Positions 40,558-49,328 of a DNA stretch of 53,781 nucleotides are shown one piece after another. A model generated the notes under the pieces. It saw only the letters and a list, made by a program, of their open reading frames with translations. It was not told where the DNA came from and did not search any database. This DNA comes from Bacillota bacterium (GTDB taxonomy: Bacteria; Bacillota; Clostridia; Clostridiales; Caloramatoraceae), in contig JAEZLD010000105.1 of the NCBI GenBank assembly GCA_023415335.1, positions 1 through 53,781 on the forward strand, given 5' to 3'. The number at the start of each line of letters is the position of its first letter. The first letter of the stretch is position 1. Both the position numbers and the translations under genes were made by a program.

Positions 40558-41771
40558 TGGACAGCTTGCTTATAAGAAATGCAAGGCTTATAGACAGCAC
40601 TAGGGATTTTAATGGAGATTTATTAATTGTCAATGGGAAAATAGGGAGCCTGGGAAAAGACATCTCTGGGTCTGCTCCTGAAGGATGCAGTATTATAGAC
40701 GGAGAAGGGCTTGCCCTTATGCCTTCCTTTACAGACCTGCATTGCCATTTCAGAGATCCCGGTTTTACCTATAAGGAGGATATATTAAGTGGAAGCAAGG
40801 CTGCAGTAAGGGGAGGATATACTTCAATTAACCTTATGCCAAACACCAGGCCTGTATGCAGCAGCATGGGTGTGGTGGATTATGTTCTAACCAAAGCTAA
40901 GGAATATGGTCTTGTGGATGTTCACCAGTCAGTATCCATAACAAAGGATTTTTCTGGAGAAAGCATAGCTCATCTTGAGAGCTTGAAACCATATGTAAAA
41001 TTTATATCAGAGGATGGGTTTGGAGTGGACAGCGATGCCGTTATGCTTAAGGCCATGATGAAAGCAAAGGAGCTGGGGCTTGGCGTAATGTCCCACTGCG
41101 AAAACAGGGCACTGTCAAAAGAGGATATGAGGCTTGCAGAGGATGTGGAAACCATAAGGAATGTAGGCCTTGCCAGGTACACAGGATGCAGGCTCCATGT
41201 TTGCCACGTAAGTACAGAATATTCATTAAAGGAGATTCTGCGATCTAAAAAGGATGGAGCAAAAGTTACCTGTGAGGTAACCCCACACCATATTGCACTG
41301 ACAGAGGGAACTAAATACAGGGTAAATCCACCGCTGAGGAAGAAGAGTGATGTAGAGGCAATCATAGAGGGGATTAGGGAAGGCTGGATTGATGCTATAG
41401 CAACTGACCATGCTCCCCACACTCATGAGGACAAGGAAGGTGGGGCTCCCGGGATGGTTGGCCTTGAGACTGCTTTTTCTGTGTGCTATACAGAGCTGGT
41501 AAAAAAAGGTCATATAAGCCTGGGCAGGCTGGTACAGCTTATGTCTGAAAGACCCTCGGCCATACTTGGAATAGAAAAGGGAACCCTTATCATAGGACGA
41601 AATGCTGATTTGGTATTAGTAGATTTGGATAAAGAAATAACCATAGACAGCAGATGCTTTGCTTCTAAGGGAAAAAATACACCCTTTGATGGAAGAAAAT
41701 ACTTTGGAGAGGTTATAACAACTATAAAGGGTGGGAAGGCAGTATATATGAAGGAGGATTGCAGCTTATGA
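40557..41771 (+). CDS. pyrC: Dihydroorotase
   Basis: A 404-residue class I dihydroorotase (amidohydrolase) cyclising carbamoyl aspartate. Motifs: DLHCHFRDPGF (H-x-H metal ligands), LHVCHVST (histidine), EVTPHHIAL (histidine), and ATDHAPHTHEDK (catalytic aspartate). The length is right for the class I type. It overlaps pyrF by 4 bases (ATGA) and pyrI by one base. Confidence 0.95.
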   Translation: MDSLLIRNARLIDSTRDFNGDLLIVNGKIGSLGKDISGSAPEGCSIIDGEGLALMPSFTDLHCHFRDPGFTYKEDILSGSKAAVRGGYTSINLMPNTRPVCSSMGVVDYVLTKAKEYGLVDVHQSVSITKDFSGESIAHLESLKPYVKFISEDGFGVDSDAVMLKAMMKAKELGLGVMSHCENRALSKEDMRLAEDVETIRNVGLARYTGCRLHVCHVSTEYSLKEILRSKKDGAKVTCEVTPHHIALTEGTKYRVNPPLRKKSDVEAIIEGIREGWIDAIATDHAPHTHEDKEGGAPGMVGLETAFSVCYTELVKKGHISLGRLVQLMSERPSAILGIEKGTLIIGRNADLVLVDLDKEITIDSRCFASKGKNTPFDGRKYFGEVITTIKGGKAVYMKEDCSL

Positions 41772-42643
41772 TAATAGACAGGCTGTATGAAAGTGTAGAA
41801 AAAAGAGGACATGTGTGTGTAGGACTTGATACTGACTTAAGCTATATTCCAAAGGGCATTTTAAATAAATACACCAGTGAAGAGGATGCTCTGTTTGAGT
41901 TCAACAAAAGAATAATAGATGCCACAGAGGACGTAGCGGCCTGCTACAAGGTCCAGATTGCCTATTATGAGTCCCTGGGGCTTAAGGGACTATGTGCCTA
42001 TAAAAGAACCCTGGAATACCTAAGGGATAAAAGATGTATTGCCATAGCGGATATAAAAAGAGGGGATATTGCAAAAACAGCTGAGATGTATGCAAAGGCC
42101 CATTTTGAAGGTGACTTTGAAAGTGATTTTGTTACTCTAAGTCCTTATATGGGATCAGACAGCATTGAACCCTATCTTCCGTATGTAAAGCATAAGGAAA
42201 AGGGATTGTTTGTACTTGTGAGGACCTCAAACAAAGGAGCTCAGGACCTGCAGTATATAGAGGACAAGAGCGGTGTAAGGCTCTACAGGCATACAGCAGA
42301 TAAGCTGTACTTCATGGGGAAGGACTATATGGGTAAATATGGATATAGCTCCATTGGTGGAGTAATGGGATGTACCCATCTGGAGGAAGGCAGACTGCTG
42401 AGAGAGGATTACAAAAATATGTTCCTGCTTATACCTGGCTATGGTGCCCAGGGAGGAGCTGCCAAGGAGGTTGCTGTATACCTTAGAGATGGAAATGGAG
42501 GAGTTGTTAATTCCTCCAGGGCAATACTGCTGGCATATAGGAACAAGGAGAATGGGGAAAGGCAATTTGACCAGTATGCAAGACAGGAGGCTTTGCGTAT
42601 GAGGGAGGAGATAATAAATGAAGCAGGAGTATGTGGAAGGTAA
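41768..42643 (+). CDS. pyrF: Orotidine 5'-phosphate decarboxylase
   Basis: A 291-residue type 2 (longer) OMP decarboxylase making UMP. The catalytic pattern is DIKRGDIAKTAEMYAKA (D-x-K-x2-D), with GLDTDLSYIP at the N-terminus and GYGAQGG near the C-terminus. Start ATG 41768 overlaps the pyrC stop and lies 10 bases after GGAGG. The 3' end overlaps pyrK by 26 bases. Confidence 0.93.
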   Translation: MIIDRLYESVEKRGHVCVGLDTDLSYIPKGILNKYTSEEDALFEFNKRIIDATEDVAACYKVQIAYYESLGLKGLCAYKRTLEYLRDKRCIAIADIKRGDIAKTAEMYAKAHFEGDFESDFVTLSPYMGSDSIEPYLPYVKHKEKGLFVLVRTSNKGAQDLQYIEDKSGVRLYRHTADKLYFMGKDYMGKYGYSSIGGVMGCTHLEEGRLLREDYKNMFLLIPGYGAQGGAAKEVAVYLRDGNGGVVNSSRAILLAYRNKENGERQFDQYARQEALRMREEIINEAGVCGR

Positions 42644-43358
42644 GATAAAGACAAATATAGCAGTTGCAGAAAATATATATAAAATAGCTATTAAAGGAAG
42701 CTTTACAGCAGAGCCGGGACAGTTCTATATGCTGAGGGCATGGGAGGAGGAGCCGGTTCTTTCAAGGCCTGTTAGTGTACACAACGTTTGTGATGACTCC
42801 ATAGTATTTCTCTATCAGGCAAAGGGCAGGGGAACAAAGCTTCTAAGCAGACTGAATAAGGGAGACAGCATAAAGCTATTAGGTCCCTGTGGAAGCGGAT
42901 TCCATACAGAAAGGCTGGGAGGAAAAATTGCCATAGTTGGGGGAGGAATAGGACTTGCCCCCATGCTTTATACAGCAGAATGCTTACAGAACTGCCAGGT
43001 GGATGTGTATGCAGGTTTCAGAAACAGTCCTTATCTGATAGACGAGTTTACAAGAGCTGCTGATAATGTGTACATTACAACAGAGGATGGCTCCGAGGGC
43101 CACAAGGGGTATGTAACTGATATATTCAATCCATTGGAATATAACAGCGTACTTTGCTGTGGACCCCAGATAATGATGGAGAAGGTAGTTAAAATGTGCC
43201 TAAGCTGTGCTACACCTGTATGGGTATCCATGGAAAAGCATATGGCCTGTGGTATAGGAGCCTGCCTTGTATGTACCTGTGGTACTAAAAAGGGAGTAAA
43301 GAGAACCTGCAAGGATGGCCCCGTATTCTCCGGCAGGGAGGTAGAATGGGATGCTTAA
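42618..43358 (+). CDS. pyrK: Dihydroorotate dehydrogenase B, electron transfer subunit
   Basis: A 246-residue FAD and 2Fe-2S subunit that passes electrons from dihydroorotate dehydrogenase to NAD+. Motifs: LSRPVSVHN (FAD), GGGIGLAPM (NAD), and the C-terminal cysteine cluster ACGIGACLVCTCG with a fourth cysteine in KRTCKDGPVF. It overlaps pyrF by 26 bases and pyrD by 8, so the three are translated from one messenger. Confidence 0.94.
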   Translation: MKQEYVEGKIKTNIAVAENIYKIAIKGSFTAEPGQFYMLRAWEEEPVLSRPVSVHNVCDDSIVFLYQAKGRGTKLLSRLNKGDSIKLLGPCGSGFHTERLGGKIAIVGGGIGLAPMLYTAECLQNCQVDVYAGFRNSPYLIDEFTRAADNVYITTEDGSEGHKGYVTDIFNPLEYNSVLCCGPQIMMEKVVKMCLSCATPVWVSMEKHMACGIGACLVCTCGTKKGVKRTCKDGPVFSGREVEWDA

Positions 43359-44256
43359 GGTAAGTCTTTGCGGAATAGATATGAAAAATCCAGTGATTGC
43401 AGCATCTGGTACCTTCGGCTTTGGAGAGGAATATAACCAGCTTTACGATGTATCAAGGCTTGGGGCCATTTGTACTAAGGGGCTTACACTTGAGAGAAGG
43501 GGAGGTAACAAGGGTATAAGAGTTGTAGAAACAAGGGGAGGAATGATGAATAGCGTAGGTCTCCAGAATCCAGGCGTCAGGGACTTCATCGAAAATGAGC
43601 TTCCGACTATGGAAAAGCTGCAAATCCCTATTATAGCAAACCTGGGAGGAGCCACCCTGGAGGATTATATAAAAGGTGTGGAGCTTCTGAATGGAACCTG
43701 TGTAGACATGATAGAGCTTAACATATCCTGTCCTAATGTAAAGGCTGGAGGTATGGCCCTTGGAATCAAGTCCAGTATAGCCTATGAGGCAGTGTCACAG
43801 GTGCGAAGGGCCTGCAAAAAGCCTCTTATGGTAAAGCTTTCACCTAATGCTGAGGATATAGTTGACATGGCATATAAATGCTGCCAGGCTGGTGCAGATG
43901 CACTATCCCTTGTAAATACCTTCAAGGCTATGGCTATAGACATATATAAAAGAAAGCCTATGTTCGAGAATGTTACAGCAGGACTTTCTGGACCTGCCAT
44001 AAAGCCCATAGCACTGAGGATGGTTTACGAGGTGTGCGGAGCTGTTGATGTACCCGTAGTTGGTATAGGCGGAATAGCTACAGCCCAGGACGCCATTGAG
44101 TTTATAATGGCAGGGGCTAGCGCAGTGCAGATAGGTACGGCGAACTTTATGAATCCGGCAGCTTGCCTAGATATAATAGAGGGTATGAGAAGCTTTATGG
44201 AGAAGCAGGGTATAGAAAATATTTGGGAAATAAGAAACATAATAAGGAGAGGATAA
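43351..44256 (+). CDS. pyrD: Dihydroorotate dehydrogenase B, catalytic subunit
   Basis: A 301-residue FMN enzyme of class 1B oxidising dihydroorotate to orotate. The catalytic cysteine is in NISCPNVKAGG, with MVKLSPN and VVGIGGIATAQDAIEFIMAG forming FMN contacts. It works with PyrK, encoded immediately upstream with 8 bases overlap. Confidence 0.95.
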   Translation: MLKVSLCGIDMKNPVIAASGTFGFGEEYNQLYDVSRLGAICTKGLTLERRGGNKGIRVVETRGGMMNSVGLQNPGVRDFIENELPTMEKLQIPIIANLGGATLEDYIKGVELLNGTCVDMIELNISCPNVKAGGMALGIKSSIAYEAVSQVRRACKKPLMVKLSPNAEDIVDMAYKCCQAGADALSLVNTFKAMAIDIYKRKPMFENVTAGLSGPAIKPIALRMVYEVCGAVDVPVVGIGGIATAQDAIEFIMAGASAVQIGTANFMNPAACLDIIEGMRSFMEKQGIENIWEIRNIIRRG

Positions 44257-44257
44257 A

Positions 44258-44818
44258 ATGGTTATAGATATATTGAAGGAATCAGGGGCTTTGCTTGAGG
44301 GCCACTTCCTGCTTTCCTCTGGAAGGCATAGTAACAGGTACTGTCAGTGTGCAAGGCTGCTCCAGTATCCAGACAAATCAGAGCAGGTACTTAAGGTAGC
44401 AGTAGAAAAGCTGAAGGATGTGGTTTTTGACATGGCTGTTGGGCCAGCCATGGGAGGAATAATAGTAGCCTATGAAATAGGAAGACAGACAGGAAAGCCA
44501 GCTATATTCGCTGAAAGAGAAAACGGAGAGATGACCTTGAGAAGAGGCTTTGAAGTAAAGGAAGGCCAGAAGGTTATAATAACAGAAGATGTTGTAACAA
44601 CCGGAAAGTCATCCATGGAGGTAGCAGATATGCTGGAGAAAATGGGGGCAGTGGTTGTAGGAATAGCCTGTATAGCAGACAGAAGTGATAATACCCTGCC
44701 TTATCCTATATACAGCTGTGTAAAACTGGATATACAAAGCTGGGACAAGGATGAGTGCCCGTTGTGCATTAAAGGCTTGCCATATGTAAAGCCTGGAAGC
44801 AGGAGTACCATTAAATAG
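44258..44818 (+). CDS. pyrE: Orotate phosphoribosyltransferase
   Basis: A 186-residue enzyme joining orotate and PRPP to give OMP. The PRPP loop is VIITEDVVTTGKSSME. The N-terminus GALLEGHFLLSSGRHS is characteristic. It starts one base after pyrD, with AGGAGAGG ahead. It is the last gene of the operon and is followed by a strong terminator. Confidence 0.95.
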   Translation: MVIDILKESGALLEGHFLLSSGRHSNRYCQCARLLQYPDKSEQVLKVAVEKLKDVVFDMAVGPAMGGIIVAYEIGRQTGKPAIFAERENGEMTLRRGFEVKEGQKVIITEDVVTTGKSSMEVADMLEKMGAVVVGIACIADRSDNTLPYPIYSCVKLDIQSWDKDECPLCIKGLPYVKPGSRSTIK

Positions 44819-44835
44819 TTTTTAAAGAATGAAAG

Positions 44836-44866
44836 TGGGTGTCGCAATTGCGACATCCATTTTTTT
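44836..44866 (+). terminator. Terminator of the pyr operon
   Basis: TGGGTGTCGCAA and TTGCGACATCCA are complementary over the whole length with one G-U, loop AATT, followed by seven T. Confidence 0.9.
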
Positions 44867-45284
44867 ATTCAAAAAGAAATTAAAAATCGTATCAAGGTGT
44901 GATATACTATTATCTGTGTTTTTTAAACGTTTTGTGGATATAATCATAATATATGATGTGGACTAATTTTAAATATTATTATATCTATGTTTATGGTAAA
45001 ATAAAGACGGGCAAAAATGCTAATAGGTGTAAAAACATATGTTTAGGATGTTTCCCAGCGCTGCCTAAGTATACGATAGTAAGAACGTATAAAAAGAGTG
45101 AAGAATACTGTAGGGGACGGACTTTGTGCCGTCCCAGGACATAGTCAAGCTTCGGGCGGGCTCAGGAACACCTCCTAAATGAAGGAGTTCCGCCCCTACG
45201 GTAAAGGAAGTTTTAATATGATGTTTGTGCCATAAGCAAAGTAAGGGACATGGTGACAAGAGTGTGTAATAAGGAGTGTTTAAA
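44867..45284. other. Spacer between the pyr operon and the hydrolase-murF unit
   Basis: About 420 bases without a convincing gene. A TATAAT at 44939-44944 lacks a good -35. A 94-base palindromic element lies at 45108-45201 and the hydrolase ribosome site (AAGGAG) at 45271. A 63-codon frame here is not supported. Confidence 0.6.
45108..45201. repeat. Small palindromic repeat (MITE/REP-like)
   Basis: The ends GTAGGGGACGGACT (45110-45123) and AGTTCCGCCCCTAC (45186-45199) are near-perfect inverted repeats. Inside, GGGACGG pairs with CCGTCCC (45114-45135) and GGGCGG with CCGCCC (45154-45195), giving two hairpins. The element is much more GC-rich than its surroundings. No coding capacity. Copies elsewhere cannot be checked here. 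Confidence 0.65.
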
Positions 45285-46052
45285 ATGATTGTTAACATAG
45301 ATGGGATGGATATATCATACAAGACAGCGGGAAAAGGAAAAAAACTGCTTCTTCTTCATGGCTGGGGAGGCTGCGTTGACAGCTTTCTGCCTACATTCAA
45401 CTATCTTTCTCAGTTCTTTGAGGTCTATGCACTGGACTTTCCTGGACATGGGAAATCATCTATGCCTCCTGAGGAGGGGTGGAATGTGGATGATTATATG
45501 AAAATAACCCTGGGTTTTATGGATGCCGTAGAAATAGAAAAGGCAGATATAATAGCCCATTCCTTTGGAGGAAGGGTATCTATACTTTTAGCTTCCAAGC
45601 ATCCTGATAGGGTGAATAAGCTGCTTCTAACAGGAAGTGCAGGGCTTATACCCAAAAGGACCTTTAAATACTACTTTAGAGTATATAAGTTTAAACTTCT
45701 AAAGAGGTTATATCTGGCATTTACTGTAGGTAATAATAAGAAAGAGAAGCTTGAGAAATTCTATAAAAAATATGGCTCAGGGGACTATAAAAATTCAGGG
45801 GCACTAAGAAAGACCTTCGTAAAGGTTGTAAACCAGGACCTGAGGCCATATCTTCCAGGTATTAAGGCTCCAACCCTACTTATCTGGGGAGATAATGACG
45901 AGGCTGCACCTTATTATTTTGGACAGATAATGGAAAAGGAGATTCCTGATGCGGCACTGATAACCTTCAAGGGAGCAGGGCATTTTGCCTACCTTGAGAA
46001 AAATGGGGAGTTTAATGTAATTGCAAAGAAATTTTTTGAGGGGAATGAATGA
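45285..46052 (+). CDS. Alpha/beta hydrolase
   Basis: A 255-residue serine hydrolase. Oxyanion region HGWGG, nucleophile in AHSFGG (with a histidine in the usual glycine position), acid in WGDNDEAAP and catalytic histidine in GAGHFAYLE. No signal peptide, so cytoplasmic. It overlaps the murF-like gene by 4 bases (ATGA), so coupled translation is likely and the substrate may be a wall-precursor derivative; that is inference. The start is ATG 45285, with AAGGAG 8 bases ahead; the GTG at 45276 is in the ribosome site. Confidence 0.85.
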   Translation: MIVNIDGMDISYKTAGKGKKLLLLHGWGGCVDSFLPTFNYLSQFFEVYALDFPGHGKSSMPPEEGWNVDDYMKITLGFMDAVEIEKADIIAHSFGGRVSILLASKHPDRVNKLLLTGSAGLIPKRTFKYYFRVYKFKLLKRLYLAFTVGNNKKEKLEKFYKKYGSGDYKNSGALRKTFVKVVNQDLRPYLPGIKAPTLLIWGDNDEAAPYYFGQIMEKEIPDAALITFKGAGHFAYLEKNGEFNVIAKKFFEGNE

Positions 46053-47671
46053 GTATGGTTTTGTATATTAAAATAATTGCTGCAGCCCTATTTTGTGTAA
46101 TGGTATTCCTTCAGAATAAGAGATACCTTCATATGGCACAGCTGGAAGGCTATAAGCCAAACCAATACTGGTGGTGGCTTAAGGCTAACATAATGAGCAT
46201 AGCCAAGAGGCATATATTGTTTCCTGCAGGTGCACTTGTGCTTTGGATTGCAGTAACTCTTACAGGAGAAAAGCTGCTATCTGCATGGATTACTCTGGCT
46301 GTATGGTGCCTGATTGGAGGCTATGTGCTTTATGCTGATTTAAGCTCAAAGCAGAAGGCCAAGAAGGTGTTAGTATTTACCCAAAGGGCTTCCAGACTTT
46401 TTGCTGCAGCCCTTATACTAATGGTGATTTGGACTGCCTTAGGCTTTATATTCATAAAGTCTCCAGCTGCATACCTGCTTTATATTTCGGTATTGAATTT
46501 CCTTATGGCTTTCAACATGCTTTTAGCTGTTCAGCTTATGTTTCCAGTGGAGATGCTCATTCAGAGGGGGTTCTATAAATCAGCCCAGAGAAAAATAAGC
46601 AGTATGAAGGACCTTAAAATAATTGGTATTACTGGAAGCTATGGAAAGACAAGCACCAAGTACTTTGTAAAGACAATACTTTCAGAAAAATACAATACTC
46701 TTATGACACCTGAAAGCTATAATACCCCTATGGGTATAACAAGGGTTATCAGGGAGCAGCTTAATGAGGAGCATGAGGTTTTTGTATGTGAGATGGGCGC
46801 CAGGTATAAAAAGGATATAAAAACCTTAGTGGAGCTTGTTCATCCATCCATAGGAATTATTACCTCCATTGGTCCCCAGCATCTTGAAACACTTAAATCC
46901 ATAGAAAACGTGGCAAAGACCAAGTTTGAGCTGGTGGACGGACTGCCTGATAGTGGTACAGCTATACTTAATGGGGATAATGAGTGGTGCCGCATAAATT
47001 CAAAAAATTATAATCTGGAAACCTGGTTTTATGGAATTAATGATAGCAATGTAGATTGTATGGTAACTGCCAAGGATGTAAAAAACACCAGGGATGGCTT
47101 GAAGTTTACAGCTGTGCTTAAGGATGGCAGGGAGATACTATGCCATGCACCTATACTTGGAAAGCATAATGTAAGCAACATATTATCAGGAATATGTGTA
47201 GCACTTAAGCTGGGTATGACACCTGAGGAGATACAGAGGGGAATAGGAAAAATCAAGCCGGTTCCCCACAGACTTGAAATTATGGTGGGTGCAAACGGGG
47301 TTACTATAATTGATGATGCCTTTAATGCCAATCCGGTAGGAGCGAAGGCTGCACTGGAGACAATAAAGGAGATGGAAGGCGGAAACAGGATAGTTATAAC
47401 CCCAGGCATGGTTGAACTTGGAGCCATAGAGCAGGAGGAGCACAGGAGCTTTGGCAGGAAGATAGGTGAGTGCTGCGATTATGCAATACTTGTTGGAGGT
47501 AAAAGGACCATACCTATTGCAGAGGGCATAAGGAGCACAGGCTTTGATGAGAATAAAATATTTACTGCTGCCAATCTTGATGAGGCTACCATACAGCTGG
47601 GAAAAATCGTTAAGCCTGGTGATGTGGTGCTTTTCGAAAATGATCTTCCGGATAACTATAACGGGCAGTAG
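46049..47671 (+). CDS. Membrane-anchored MurF-like UDP-MurNAc-tripeptide D-Ala-D-Ala ligase
   Basis: A 540-residue protein in two parts. Residues 1-180 hold about five membrane segments (for example 5-20, 58-72, 78-95, 118-136, 140-165). Residues 190-540 are a complete Mur ligase: P-loop GSYGKTST (196-203), SYNTPMGI, CEMGARYKKDIK, GPQHLETL, NGDNEW, LGKHNVSNI, HRLEIM and DDAFNANP. These match MurF, although ordinary MurF is soluble and about 450 residues. It lies between a hydrolase and ddl, the enzyme making its D-Ala-D-Ala substrate. Whether it is the only MurF or a second one cannot be seen. Confidence 0.85.
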   Translation: MSMVLYIKIIAAALFCVMVFLQNKRYLHMAQLEGYKPNQYWWWLKANIMSIAKRHILFPAGALVLWIAVTLTGEKLLSAWITLAVWCLIGGYVLYADLSSKQKAKKVLVFTQRASRLFAAALILMVIWTALGFIFIKSPAAYLLYISVLNFLMAFNMLLAVQLMFPVEMLIQRGFYKSAQRKISSMKDLKIIGITGSYGKTSTKYFVKTILSEKYNTLMTPESYNTPMGITRVIREQLNEEHEVFVCEMGARYKKDIKTLVELVHPSIGIITSIGPQHLETLKSIENVAKTKFELVDGLPDSGTAILNGDNEWCRINSKNYNLETWFYGINDSNVDCMVTAKDVKNTRDGLKFTAVLKDGREILCHAPILGKHNVSNILSGICVALKLGMTPEEIQRGIGKIKPVPHRLEIMVGANGVTIIDDAFNANPVGAKAALETIKEMEGGNRIVITPGMVELGAIEQEEHRSFGRKIGECCDYAILVGGKRTIPIAEGIRSTGFDENKIFTAANLDEATIQLGKIVKPGDVVLFENDLPDNYNGQ

Positions 47672-47672
47672 C

Positions 47673-47701
47673 TTTATAAAATTCTAGTAAAATGATATAA
47701 T
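47673..47701 (+). promoter_or_regulatory. Extended -10 promoter of ddl
   Basis: TTTATA (47673-47678), 17 bases, TATAAT (47696-47701), with TGA before the -10 giving an extended -10. It overlaps the end of the murF-like gene and lets ddl be transcribed alone as well as from upstream. Confidence 0.65.
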
Positions 47702-47735
47702 GGTAAATATTAAAGCTTTTAATAGGAGGAAATAA

Positions 47736-48938
47736 ATGTCTAAGTTAAACGTATGTGTCATGTTCGGTGGACGCTCTGTAGAGCATGAGGTTTCAATCAT
47801 AACCGGGCTTCAGGTAGTAGAGAACATTGACAAGGGGAAATACGATGTTACACCTCTTTACGTTGGTAAGGATGGAGACTGGTATGTTGGCGAAGAGCTT
47901 ACCAATATAAAAAACTATAAGGATATTAAGGGACTTTTATCAAGGTGTAAAAAGGTATATCTTCCACCGGTGCCCTCCTCAAAGCAGCTGCTTTTCTGCA
48001 ACCATAAAAGCGGTTTGTTTAAGAAGGAGCCTGAGGGTATTAAAATAGACGTAGTGTTCCCGGCCTTCCATGGAATGCATGGGGAGGATGGAACCGTACA
48101 GGGCCTTTTTGAACTATCAGATATACCCTATGTAGGCAGCCGTGTTACAGGCTCTGCTGTAGGAATGGATAAAATAATAATGAAGGACATATTTAAGGCT
48201 AACGGAGTTCCAATTGTTAACTACACCTGGTTTTTAAGAAAGGACTATGAAACAGATAGTAATAAGATAATCAGCTCAGTAGAAGAGACACTGAAATATC
48301 CTATGTTTGTTAAGCCCTGCAGCCTGGGCTCAAGTATTGGTATAAGCAAGGCAAAGGATAAGGAAGGACTTATAAATGCCATAGAGACTGCAGTAAGGTA
48401 TGACAGAAAGATAATAGTAGAGGAAGCCTGTGAAAACCTAATGGAGATTAACTGCTCTGTTATGGGATTCGGAGGGGATTATACTGCCTCACTGTGCGAG
48501 CAGCCTGTAGCCTGGGAGGAATTCCTGAGCTTTGATGACAAGTACATGAGATCGGGAAACACCAAGGGGATGAAGGGGCTTTCAAGAAAGGTTCCTGCAC
48601 CTATATCTGATGAAAAGACAAAGGAAATACAGGACCTTGCAGTTAAGGTTTTCAGGGTGTTGGATTGTTCTGGTATTTCAAGAATAGATTTTATGCTTGA
48701 CCAGAAGCAGGATAAGGTATATGTAAATGAAATAAACACCATGCCTGGCTCCGTGGCCTTCTATTTATGGGAGCCCATGGGAATCTCCTTCAGGGACCTA
48801 ATAACAAAGCTTATTGAGCTTGGTATAAAGGGAAGTGAGGAGTATAGAGAGAACATATATACCTTTGATACAGCTCTTCTTGACAAGGTAAGCCTTGGAG
48901 GAGCCAAAGGAGCAAAGGGTGGAAAGCTGACAAAGTAA
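47736..48938 (+). CDS. ddl: D-alanine--D-alanine ligase
   Basis: A 400-residue ATP-grasp ligase. N-terminal VMFGGRSVEHEVSIITG, HGMHGEDGTVQG, YVGSRVTGSAVGMDK and the ATP lysine region FVKPCSLGSSIGISKA are clear. The omega-loop tyrosine (DDKYM) is kept, which points to D-Ala and not D-lactate as second substrate. The usual NT-x-PGFT segment reads NTMPGSVAF, an unusual form at the dipeptide site. It follows murF by 64 bases and has its own promoter. AGGAGG precedes the ATG. Confidence 0.9.
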   Translation: MSKLNVCVMFGGRSVEHEVSIITGLQVVENIDKGKYDVTPLYVGKDGDWYVGEELTNIKNYKDIKGLLSRCKKVYLPPVPSSKQLLFCNHKSGLFKKEPEGIKIDVVFPAFHGMHGEDGTVQGLFELSDIPYVGSRVTGSAVGMDKIIMKDIFKANGVPIVNYTWFLRKDYETDSNKIISSVEETLKYPMFVKPCSLGSSIGISKAKDKEGLINAIETAVRYDRKIIVEEACENLMEINCSVMGFGGDYTASLCEQPVAWEEFLSFDDKYMRSGNTKGMKGLSRKVPAPISDEKTKEIQDLAVKVFRVLDCSGISRIDFMLDQKQDKVYVNEINTMPGSVAFYLWEPMGISFRDLITKLIELGIKGSEEYRENIYTFDTALLDKVSLGGAKGAKGGKLTK

Positions 48939-49057
48939 TGGTATTGTTATAAAGAAAGAGAGAAGCAAAATATGACTTCTGAATTTAAATATTACTGAAG
49001 AAACTGCCTTTTCCGAAAGGACTATGGTTTACCAAAGTTTCTGGAAGTATGTGTTAG

Positions 49058-49098
49058 ATAAACAGTTCCTTGTCTACTTAACGGGGAGCTGTTTATTT
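49058..49098 (+). terminator. Probable terminator after ddl
   Basis: ATAAACAGTTCC (49058-49069) pairs with GGAGCTGTTTAT (49085-49096) over 12 bases with one G-U, followed by a short T stretch. Confidence 0.55.
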
Positions 49099-49291
49099 AT
49101 GTGTGGATGTGTATTATTAATGTTAATCAATATAATACATAGAAGGACTTATAAGAATCATATGAAATTATATTTACAATTGAAGCCTCTGTAAATCAGG
49201 GGTATTTTCAATATAAAGAATAATTATAAAAAATAAATCATTTTTATGAAGGTTATTTCAAATTCGTATAGAATATGGTAAATAATAACAA

Positions 49292-49308
49292 ATGGTATAA
49301 AATACCAT
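49292..49308. promoter_or_regulatory. Palindrome upstream of the DUF819 gene, possible operator
   Basis: ATGGTATAAAATACCAT has exact 7-base arms around AAA, 20 bases ahead of the start codon and just before the AAAGGAGGGG ribosome site. A repressor there would block transcription or the leader. Confidence 0.5.
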
Positions 49309-49328
49309 AATTTAAAGGAGGGGTTCTT

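Larger units (their letters stand above)
48939..49328. other. Spacer between ddl and the DUF819 gene
   Basis: 390 bases without a gene. It contains the terminator at 49058-49098 and the palindrome at 49292-49308. No RNA gene or reading frame was seen. Confidence 0.6.

Noticed and set aside
44953..45144. 63-codon plus-strand frame between the pyr operon and the hydrolase gene
   Set aside because: It starts in AT-rich spacer without a ribosome site and runs into the palindromic repeat, so its end is repeat sequence. No family resemblance was seen.
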